A stretch of 64,000 nucleotides of DNA, taken from the NCBI RefSeq assembly GCF_014621695.1, contig NZ_CP061281.1, forward strand, positions 6,882,001 through 6,946,000, written 5' to 3'. Position 1 is the stretch's first letter, and every line of letters starts with the position of its first letter. The position numbers and the translations under genes are program-made. This DNA is from Streptomyces xanthii (GTDB lineage: Bacteria; Actinomycetota; Actinomycetes; Streptomycetales; Streptomycetaceae). Below the pieces are notes generated by a model. That model saw only the letters and a program-made list of their open reading frames with translations. It had not been told where the DNA came from and searched no databases. Shown one piece after another: positions 57,449 to 64,000 of the stretch.

Positions 57449-59113
57449 ATGAGCCAGCACCCCACCGACACCGCACCGGCCGGCGCCACGACCACCCGCG
57501 AGGCCGCGGACTGGTGGCGCGACGCCGTCATCTACCAGGTGTACCCGCGCAGTTTCGCCGACAGCGACGGCGACGGCACGGGCGACCTCGAAGGCATCCG
57601 GCAGCGCCTGCCGTACCTGCGCGACCTGGGCGTGGACGCGGTCTGGCTGAGCCCGTTCTACGCCTCCCCGCAGGCCGACGGCGGCTACGACGTCGCCGAC
57701 TACCGGGCCGTCGACCCCATGTACGGCACCCTTCTCGACGCCGACGCCGTCATCCGGGACGCCCACGGGCTCGGCCTGCGCGTCATCGTCGACCTCGTGC
57801 CCAACCACTCCTCCGACCAGCACGAGTGGTTCAAGCGCGCCGTCGCCGAGGGCCCCGGCTCGCCGCTGCGCGAGCGCTACCACTTCCGCCCCGGAAAGGG
57901 CGCGCACGGCGAACTGCCGCCCAACGACTGGGAGTCCATCTTCGGCGGCCCCGCCTGGACCCGGCTCCCCGACGGCGAGTGGTACCTGCACCTCTTCGCC
58001 CCCGAGCAGCCCGACCTGAACTGGGAGCATCCGGCCGTCGCCGACGAGTTCCGCTCCATCCTGCGGTTCTGGCTCGACATGGGCGTCGACGGCTTCCGTA
58101 TCGACGTCGCCCACGGCCTGGTCAAGGCCGAGGGCCTGCCCGACCTCGGCGGCCACGACCAGCTCAAGCTGCTCGGCAACGACGTCATGCCGTTCTTCGA
58201 CCAGGACGGCGTCCACGCCGTCTACCGCTCGTGGCGGCTCATCCTCGACGAGTACGACGGTGACCGCATCTTCGTCGCCGAGGCCTGGACTCCGACCGTC
58301 GAGCGCACCGCGAACTACGTGCGCCCCGACGAGCTGCACCAGGCCTTCAACTTCCAGTACCTGGGCGCCCCCTGGGAGGCCGAGGAGCTGCGCCGCATCA
58401 TCGACAGCTCCCTCGACGCCATGCGCCCCGTCGGCGCCCCGGCCACCTGGGTCCTGTCCAACCACGACGTCACCCGGCACGCCACGCGCTACGCCAACCC
58501 GCCGGGCCTCGGCACCCAGATCCGTACCCCCGGCGACCGCGAACTCGGCCTGCGCCGGGCCCGCGCCGCCACCCTCCTGATGCTGGCGCTGCCCGGCTCC
58601 GCCTACGTCTACCAGGGCGAGGAGCTCGGCCTGCCCGACGTCACCGACCTGCCCGACGAGGTGCGCCAGGACCCGTCGTTCTTCCGCGCCCAGGGCCAGG
58701 ACGGCTACCGCGACGGCTGCCGGGTGCCGATCCCGTGGACCCGCACCGGCTCCTCGTACGGCTTCGGCAGCGGGGGCAGCTGGCTGCCGCAGCCCGAGAG
58801 CTGGGGCGAGCTGAGCGTCGAGGCGCAGTCCGGCGTCGCCGGCTCCACCCTGGAGCTGTACCGCGCCGCGCTCGCCGTGCGCCGCGAGGAGCCGGGCCTC
58901 GGCGCCGGCACCGACGTGGTGTGGGACGACGAGGTGCCGCCGGGCATCCTGCGGTTCGACCGGCCGGGCTTCGCCTGCACCGTGAACACCACCGGAACCG
59001 CTGTGCGCATCGCCGCCCCCGGCCGGGTGCTCCTCGCCTCGGGGCCGGTCACCGTCGCCGACGGCCTGGTCGAGCTGACCGCCGACACGACCGTGTGGTG
59101 GGCCACCGCGTAG
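57449..59113 (+). CDS. aglA: Cytoplasmic GH13 alpha-glucosidase
   Basis: A 554-residue oligo-1,6/alpha-1,4-glucosidase of family GH13. WWRDAVIYQVYPRSFADSDGDGTGDLEGI is region VI (in parts). Catalytic residues are the nucleophile Asp219 (GFRIDVAHGL), acid/base Glu278 (FVAEAWTP) and Asp340 (LSNHDVTRH). There is no signal peptide, so it cleaves imported maltose and maltodextrins to glucose inside the cell. It is the last gene of the malEFG operon, as in S. coelicolor, 51 bp after malG. Confidence 0.93.
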   Translation: MSQHPTDTAPAGATTTREAADWWRDAVIYQVYPRSFADSDGDGTGDLEGIRQRLPYLRDLGVDAVWLSPFYASPQADGGYDVADYRAVDPMYGTLLDADAVIRDAHGLGLRVIVDLVPNHSSDQHEWFKRAVAEGPGSPLRERYHFRPGKGAHGELPPNDWESIFGGPAWTRLPDGEWYLHLFAPEQPDLNWEHPAVADEFRSILRFWLDMGVDGFRIDVAHGLVKAEGLPDLGGHDQLKLLGNDVMPFFDQDGVHAVYRSWRLILDEYDGDRIFVAEAWTPTVERTANYVRPDELHQAFNFQYLGAPWEAEELRRIIDSSLDAMRPVGAPATWVLSNHDVTRHATRYANPPGLGTQIRTPGDRELGLRRARAATLLMLALPGSAYVYQGEELGLPDVTDLPDEVRQDPSFFRAQGQDGYRDGCRVPIPWTRTGSSYGFGSGGSWLPQPESWGELSVEAQSGVAGSTLELYRAALAVRREEPGLGAGTDVVWDDEVPPGILRFDRPGFACTVNTTGTAVRIAAPGRVLLASGPVTVADGLVELTADTTVWWATA

Positions 59114-59121
59114 GACAGGGA

Positions 59122-59158
59122 AGAAGGGGGCCGGTGCGGTGCGCACCGGCCCCCTTCT
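59122..59158. terminator. Bidirectional 16-bp hairpin terminator
   Basis: AGAAGGGGGCCGGTGC (59122-59137) pairs perfectly with GCACCGGCCCCCTTCT (59143-59158) around a 5-base loop. The A-rich and T-rich edges help termination both ways. It lies between the convergent glucosidase and amylase genes. Confidence 0.92.
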
Positions 59159-59167
59159 CCCGTTCCG

Positions 59168-60589
59168 CTAGCCGTGGAAGGCGACCGCGCCCTTCGCGGG
59201 CACCGTCAGCTCGGCCTTGCCGCCCGAGACGGTGACCGAGGTCGTGCCGCCGTCGATCACGTTCGCGTACGTGCCGTCGGGCAGCCCCGTCGAGTACGTG
59301 AAGGTGTGGGCGTCCGACGTGTTGTTGAGCGCGACGAAGCCCTTGTCGCCGCGGCCGAAGCCGATGACGTTCGAGGCCGGGGACTGCCAGTTCGCGACCT
59401 GCGCGTCACCGACCGCGTTGTGCCAGCCGACCATTCCGGCCACCGCCGCGTCCCGGTCGACGCAGGCCCAGCCGCTGCCGCAGTCCGTCCCGGTCACGAA
59501 GCCGTTGCCGTCGTTCGGCGGCGCCTGGTCGCTCTGGTCGAAGGTCCAGGCGGCGTACACCGACGGGCGGCCGTACCCGCGCGCCAGCTGGAACACGTTG
59601 GCCAGCGTCGCGGTCGCGCCGTCCTTGTAGCTGAGGGTGTAGCCGTTGCGCTCGGTGTCGTGGTTGGTGACGAAGGTGTTGGAGTGCGCCTCGTCGGCCA
59701 GGCCCCAACTGCTGCCGAACGACGCCAGGTTGGCGATGTCGCCGCCCTGGAACTGGGACTTCATCGCGGCGGCGTACGTGAAGTCGAGGACGTCGCCGTT
59801 GTTGTAGTAGTCCCCGAGGGCGGGCGGGTTGCCCGGGTAGACCTCCTGGGTGATGTAGGGGGCGTCGCCCGCCGTCGTGGTGTGCAGCGCGCCCACGATC
59901 GCGTTCAGGTCGCCCGTCTCGATGTGCTTGGCGGCGTCGACGCGGAAGCCGTCGACGCCCAGGTCGATCTGCGTGTTGAGGAACCCGGCGATCTTGTCGC
60001 GGACACCCTGCTCGCCCGTGTCGAGATCGGGCATGCCGAGCAGTTCGCAGTGCTGGACCTCGTACTGGTCCGACCAGTTGGCGATGGTCTTCCGGCAGTC
60101 GTCGCTGTCGGCCGGGTCGTAGTCCGGGGTGTCGTAGCGGTCGCCGATCGTGGTGCCGGCGTACCCGGTGCCGGTCTGCGCGGCCGTGTGGTTGATGACG
60201 GCGTCCGTGTAGACCTCGATGCCCGCGGCATGGCAGGTGTCGATCATGTCCTTGAAGTCGCCCGCGCTGCCGAAGCGGCTGTCGAGCTTGTACGAGTACG
60301 GCTGGTAGACGTCCCACCAGTAGAAGTTCTGCTGCTTGAGGGACTCCTCGGGCGGCGCGACCTGGACGGCGCCGTAGCCGGCCGGGTCGAGGACGTCGGT
60401 GCACTCCTTGCCGACGGACTTCCAGTTCCACTGCCACAGGTTGGCGATGACGTCACCGTTCGCCACGCCCGTGTCGGCGGCGGCGGGCTGCGCGGGCAGC
60501 GTGACGACGCCGCCGAGCGTGAGGGCGCCCAGGGCGAGCGCGGTCGCGGTGGCCCGGCGGCGCCGGGCACGTGTGGGGGTTCGATGCAT
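59168..60589 (-). CDS. aml: Secreted GH13 alpha-amylase
   Basis: A 473-residue extracellular endo-amylase. The Arg-rich N-terminus and hydrophobic core end near AQPAAADT (signal cleavage about residue 38; the Arg stretch RARRRRATAT could suit Tat or Sec export). It has the catalytic nucleophile Asp218 (GFRVDAAKH), Glu249 (ITQEVYPGN) and Asp311 (VTNHDTE). Cys at 63, 119, 165 and 181 can form disulfides. The C-terminal all-beta domain ends KGAVAFHG and there is no starch-binding domain. AGGAG precedes the ATG. MalR boxes upstream put it in the maltose regulon. Confidence 0.94.
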   Translation of the reverse strand: MHRTPTRARRRRATATALALGALTLGGVVTLPAQPAAADTGVANGDVIANLWQWNWKSVGKECTDVLDPAGYGAVQVAPPEESLKQQNFYWWDVYQPYSYKLDSRFGSAGDFKDMIDTCHAAGIEVYTDAVINHTAAQTGTGYAGTTIGDRYDTPDYDPADSDDCRKTIANWSDQYEVQHCELLGMPDLDTGEQGVRDKIAGFLNTQIDLGVDGFRVDAAKHIETGDLNAIVGALHTTTAGDAPYITQEVYPGNPPALGDYYNNGDVLDFTYAAAMKSQFQGGDIANLASFGSSWGLADEAHSNTFVTNHDTERNGYTLSYKDGATATLANVFQLARGYGRPSVYAAWTFDQSDQAPPNDGNGFVTGTDCGSGWACVDRDAAVAGMVGWHNAVGDAQVANWQSPASNVIGFGRGDKGFVALNNTSDAHTFTYSTGLPDGTYANVIDGGTTSVTVSGGKAELTVPAKGAVAFHG

Positions 60590-60702
60590 GTGCGGCTCCT
60601 GAATGGGGGGATTCCGGCGCTTTCGTCACCGCCGGAGGGAGGGCAACGCTCCGTGAGCCTGCGGGAGTTGAGAAGGCCACGTCAAGAACCCTGCTGAAAG
60701 TT

Positions 60703-60745
60703 CTTGCTGTTGCTTGCAGAACTCTTGCAGTCGGCTTCCAGCAAG
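60703..60745. promoter_or_regulatory. MalR operator array between amylase and pullulanase genes
   Basis: CTTGCAG is at 60713-60719 and 60724-60730, separated by 4 bases (11-bp period). CTTGCTG is at 60703-60709, and an inverted CAGCAAG is at 60739-60745. The array lies 114 bp upstream of the amylase start and 114 bp upstream of the pullulanase start, so MalR can repress both. Confidence 0.8.
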
Positions 60746-60859
60746 CGGTACCGTCACGCGGCGGACCGGGGCTCCTCCCCGCTGCCCCGGTCCCCAAGGC
60801 CCCGGCCCCCGTCGGCCCGCGCCTCCCCAAGAGCCCTGATTCCGCGAGGAGTTCACGCC

Positions 60860-63800
60860 TTGAGCCGCACCCGTCCCATCCCGCGCAGACGGGCCGCCGC
60901 GTACACCGCGGCCGCCGCCCTCCTCGTCACGCTCGCCCAGCCGCTCGCGGCCCGCGCCGCGGCCCCGCCCGCGCCGCCCTCCGACGCGCAGCTCGCCGCC
61001 GCGCCCGCCCGCCACGACCTCACCCGCGAGCAGTACTACTTCGTCCTGCCGGACCGTTTCGCCAACGGCGACACGGCCAACGACAAGGGCGGGCTGACCG
61101 GTTCCCGGCTCGCGACCGGCTACGACCCCACCGACAAGGGCTTCTACCAGGGCGGCGACCTCAAGGGCCTCACCGAGCGGCTCGACTACATCAAGGACCT
61201 CGGCACCACCGCGATCTGGATGGCGCCGATCTTCAAGAACAAGCCGGTGCAGGGCGAGGGCGACAACGCCTCGGCCGGCTACCACGGCTACTGGATCACC
61301 GACTTCACCCAGGTCGACCCGCACTTCGGCACGAACGCGGATCTCGAGCGCCTGATAGCCAAGGCGCACGCCAAGGGCATGAAGGTCTTCTTCGACGTCA
61401 TCACCAACCACACCGCCGACACCGTCGACTACGCCGAGAAGAAGTACGGCTACCGCCCCAAGGGCGCCTACCCCTACCTCGACACCGACGGCCGCCCCTT
61501 CGACGACAGCAAGGGCGTCACCGCGAAGGTCGACAAGGACTCCTTCCCGTACACGCCGGAGAACACCGGCGAGATGGTCCCGTCCTGGCTCAACGACCCG
61601 ACGATGTACCACAACCGCGGCGACTCGACCTGGGAGGGCGAGTCCACGACCTACGGCGACTTCTCCGGGCTCGACGACCTGTGGACCGAGCGGCCCGAGG
61701 TCGTCCGGGGCATGGAGAAGATCTACGAGACCTGGGTGCGGGACTTCGGCGTCGACGGCTTCCGCATCGACACCGCCAAGCACGTGAACCTGGACTTCTG
61801 GACCCAGTGGGCCACCGCCCTCGACACGTACGCGGCGGCCCGAGGCCGCGAGGACTTCTTCATGTTCGGCGAGGTCTACTCCGCCGACACCGACGTCACC
61901 GCGCCCTACGTCACGCGCGGCCGGCTCGACGCCACCCTCGACTTCCCCTTCCAGGACGCCGCCCGCGCCTACGCCTCCCAGGGCGCGAGCGCGGACCGGC
62001 TCGCCAAGGTCTTCGCCGACGACTACAGGTACGCGACGGACAAGGCCAACGCGTACGAGCAGGTCACCTTCCTCGGCAACCACGACATGGGCCGCATCGG
62101 CACCTTCCTCAAGGCCGACAACCCCAAGGCCTCCGACAAGGAACTCCTCCAGCGCGACCGGCTCGCCCACGAGCTGATGTTCCTCTCGCGCGGCAACCCC
62201 GTCGTCTACTACGGCGACGAGCAGGGCTTCACCGGCGCCGGCGGCGACAAGGATGCCCGCCAGACCCTCTTCCCGTCGAAGGTCGCCGACTACCTGGACG
62301 ACGACGAGCTCGGCACCGACCGCACCCACGCCGACGCCGCCTACGACGAGCGGCACCCCCTCTACCGGGACATCGCCGCACTGGCGAAGCTCCGCAAGCA
62401 GAACCCGGCGCTCACGGACGGCACGCAGAAGGAGCTCTACGCCAAGGACTCCGTGTACGCCTTCTCGCGCACCGGCGACGACCGCGAGTACGTCGTCGCC
62501 GTGAACAACGCGCAGGAGGCCAGGACGGTCCGACTGCCCGTCGAGTCCGCCGCGTTCGGAACCCTCTACGGCGGATCGGGCCGCGTGAAGGCCGACGGCG
62601 GGCGCGTCGAGGTGACCGTCCCCGCGCTGTCCAGCCTCGTCCTGCGCGCCGACGCGAAGCTCCCGAAGGCCACCGCCGCGCCGCAGGTCTCCCTCACCGC
62701 CCCGGCCGACGGCGCCACCGGCACCGTCACCCTCGGCGCGGACCCCGGCGCCACCGCGTCCCCGCGCGTGGTCTTCGCCGCCCAGGTCGGCGACGGGAAG
62801 TGGCGCACGCTCGGCTCGGTGGACCACGCCCCGTACAAGATCACGCAGTATCTGCCGGACACGGTGAAGGCGGGCACCGCCCTGCGCTACAAGGCCGTCG
62901 TCGTGGACCGGGACGGGCGCACCGCGAGCGCGCTCGCCTCCTCGACCGCGGGACAGGCCCCGGCCCCCGAGAAGCCGACCGCCGTCGACCGCGACCACGT
63001 CGTCGTCCACTACAAGCGCACCGACAAGGACTACACCGGCTGGACGCTCAAGTCCGGTGGCAGCACGGGCGAGTTCGTGGGCCGCGACGCCTACGGCGCC
63101 TTCGCCTGGGTGAAGGTCCCCGACGGCGCCGGGTCCCTGAAGTACACCGTCGAGAAGGACGGCACCGCCGACGGCCCCGAGCGCACGATCGACCTCGGCA
63201 GGACCGGGGAGGTCTGGATCGAGCAGGGGGCAGACAGCCAGAAGACCACGCGGCCCGACGGGGTGTACCCGCCGCAGGACGCGGCCAAGGCCGTCGTCCA
63301 CGTGCGCCGCGCCGACGGCGACTACGACGGCTGGGGCCTGCACACCTGGACCGGCGCCGCGAACCCCACGGACTGGGCGAAGCCGCTCCAGCCCACCGGC
63401 AAGGACGCGTTCGGCCTCGTCTTCGAGGTGCCGCTCGCCGAAGGCGCCACCAGCCTCGGCTACATCGTCCACAAGGGCGACGAGAAGGACATCCCCACCG
63501 ACCGCTCCCTCGACTTCGGCACGTACGGCAAGGAGGTGTGGCTCAACGCGGGGGAGAGCGGCTATCTGCTGCCGTCCCTCAGCGGCGGCGGCGACCTGGA
63601 CCTGGACAAGGCCGAGGCGCAGTGGATCGACGCCGACACCGTCGTGTGGAAGGCGAAGGCCGGCTCCGGCACCAGCGAGCAGCTCGTCTACGCGCCCGAG
63701 GGCGGTATCACCGTCGAGGACGGCGCGCTGAGCAGCGAGGGCCACTGGCTGCGGCTGAACCCGGGCGCGCTCACCGACGCGCAGAAGGCGAAGTACCCGC

Positions 63801-64000
63801 ACCTCGAGGACTATCCCGCGTTCACGATCGACCCCCGCGACCGCGACCGGGCACGCGATGCCCTGCGCGGGCAGCTCATCGCCACCCAGCGCGCGGCGAA
63901 CGGCGCCCTGCTCACCGCGACCGGCGTCCAGCTCCCCGGCGCGCTCGACTCCCTGTACGGGACGGCCGCCGCGAAGGCCGGGCTCGGACCCGTCTTCAAG
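60860..64000 (+). CDS. Secreted amylase-pullulanase fusion, C-terminus beyond window
   Basis: 1047 residues are visible and the frame is open at the end. A signal peptide occupies about residues 1-32. The first GH13 module has EQYYFVLPDRFANGD, catalytic Asp304 (GFRIDTAKHVN), Glu338 (MFGEVYSAD) and Asp409 (FLGNHDMGR). After a beta-rich linker come two CBM41/PUD-type modules (HVVVHYKRTDKDYTGWTLKS, then KAVVHVRRADGDYDGWGLHTW), the modules that normally precede a pullulanase domain. S. coelicolor has a ~1800-residue amylase/dextrinase at this locus, so about 750 residues may follow. The start is a TTG at 60860 with GAGGAG upstream. It should degrade branched starch or pullulan outside the cell. 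Confidence 0.9.
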   Translation, partial: MSRTRPIPRRRAAAYTAAAALLVTLAQPLAARAAAPPAPPSDAQLAAAPARHDLTREQYYFVLPDRFANGDTANDKGGLTGSRLATGYDPTDKGFYQGGDLKGLTERLDYIKDLGTTAIWMAPIFKNKPVQGEGDNASAGYHGYWITDFTQVDPHFGTNADLERLIAKAHAKGMKVFFDVITNHTADTVDYAEKKYGYRPKGAYPYLDTDGRPFDDSKGVTAKVDKDSFPYTPENTGEMVPSWLNDPTMYHNRGDSTWEGESTTYGDFSGLDDLWTERPEVVRGMEKIYETWVRDFGVDGFRIDTAKHVNLDFWTQWATALDTYAAARGREDFFMFGEVYSADTDVTAPYVTRGRLDATLDFPFQDAARAYASQGASADRLAKVFADDYRYATDKANAYEQVTFLGNHDMGRIGTFLKADNPKASDKELLQRDRLAHELMFLSRGNPVVYYGDEQGFTGAGGDKDARQTLFPSKVADYLDDDELGTDRTHADAAYDERHPLYRDIAALAKLRKQNPALTDGTQKELYAKDSVYAFSRTGDDREYVVAVNNAQEARTVRLPVESAAFGTLYGGSGRVKADGGRVEVTVPALSSLVLRADAKLPKATAAPQVSLTAPADGATGTVTLGADPGATASPRVVFAAQVGDGKWRTLGSVDHAPYKITQYLPDTVKAGTALRYKAVVVDRDGRTASALASSTAGQAPAPEKPTAVDRDHVVVHYKRTDKDYTGWTLKSGGSTGEFVGRDAYGAFAWVKVPDGAGSLKYTVEKDGTADGPERTIDLGRTGEVWIEQGADSQKTTRPDGVYPPQDAAKAVVHVRRADGDYDGWGLHTWTGAANPTDWAKPLQPTGKDAFGLVFEVPLAEGATSLGYIVHKGDEKDIPTDRSLDFGTYGKEVWLNAGESGYLLPSLSGGGDLDLDKAEAQWIDADTVVWKAKAGSGTSEQLVYAPEGGITVEDGALSSEGHWLRLNPGALTDAQKAKYPHLEDYPAFTIDPRDRDRARDALRGQLIATQRAANGALLTATGVQLPGALDSLYGTAAAKAGLGPVFK

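Noticed and set aside
60626..63802. A 1058-codon minus-strand open frame opposite the amylase/pullulanase gene
   Set aside because: The plus-strand frame is an obvious GH13 enzyme open to the window end. The minus frame is Gly/Val/Arg-rich filler and has no ribosome site.
1..64000. CRISPR arrays, insertion sequences, prophage, integrase or attachment sites
   Set aside because: No regularly spaced repeats, transposase motifs, phage genes or integrases were found. The short repeats seen are two- or three-copy local duplications.

Overview
The window is very GC-rich with strong third-position GC bias. It has GTG/TTG starts, 4-base ATGA/GTGA gene overlaps, dense one-component regulators and a maltose/starch locus in the order known from Streptomyces coelicolor. 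All of this points to a Streptomyces or close relative. I see no insertion sequence, prophage, integrase, CRISPR array or rRNA. The region looks like a chromosome arm or core boundary made of many small, locally regulated catabolic and resistance modules.

Layout: (1) 1-454, the end of a glutathione peroxidase gene. (2) 507-4704, a two-gene flavin monooxygenase system of the StyA1/StyA2B (IndA1/IndA2B) type with a divergent AraC regulator. (3) 4747-6986, an MDR oxidoreductase with a divergent HxlR regulator, then an SRAP protein. (4) 6997-16311, a LacI regulator divergent from an operon with a C45 acyltransferase-like hydrolase, a YtcJ-type amidohydrolase and a complete five-gene oligopeptide-type ABC importer. 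(5) 16313-18853, an MmyB-like XRE regulator and a DHA2 exporter. (6) 18875-22639, a double-domain Lrp regulator, an M20D amidohydrolase and a DUF3100 membrane protein. (7) 22722-24233, an APH(3')-like kinase, an unknown protein and a gene remnant.

(8) 24243-27946, a cysteine-rich SufR-like regulator divergent from DUF2231, a small membrane protein, FolE and an aldo/keto reductase. (9) 27949-29723, an ABC-F resistance-type ATPase with a leader peptide and attenuator. (10) 29965-32223, a membrane-anchored protein, a mycosin-like protease and a small membrane protein. (11) 32302-34605, a GNAT acetyltransferase and an XRE-cupin regulator whose start codons overlap face to face, plus an MFS transporter. 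(12) 34619-36030, DUF5997, a LysR-type effector domain without a DNA-binding domain, and duplicated sequence. (13) 36107-41673, a TetR regulator and a PaoABC/XdhC molybdenum aldehyde oxidoreductase operon. (14) 41700-45887, a tRNA-like element, a vWA protein, a MoxR/vWA pair and a Ppx/GppA protein. (15) 45917-52648, a single-chain biotin acyl-CoA carboxylase divergent from a TetR regulator and an acyl-CoA synthetase, then HAD and Lrp genes. (16) 52747-64000, MalR, MalEFG, an alpha-glucosidase, a secreted alpha-amylase and a secreted amylase/pullulanase (truncated by the window end).

Most modules share one plan: a regulator faces the genes it probably controls, with an inverted or direct repeat between them. 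MalR boxes (CTTGCAG) occur at both malE and the amylase/pullulanase intergenic region. This ties extracellular starch hydrolysis, import and intracellular cleavage into one regulon. The best candidates for new biology are the indole-monooxygenase-like pair, the LacI/C45/amidohydrolase/ABC operon, the attenuated ABC-F gene, the overlapping leaderless divergent starts, the odd tRNA-like element and the carboxylase/acyl-CoA synthetase divergon. All functions are inferred from sequence; nothing was searched against a database.
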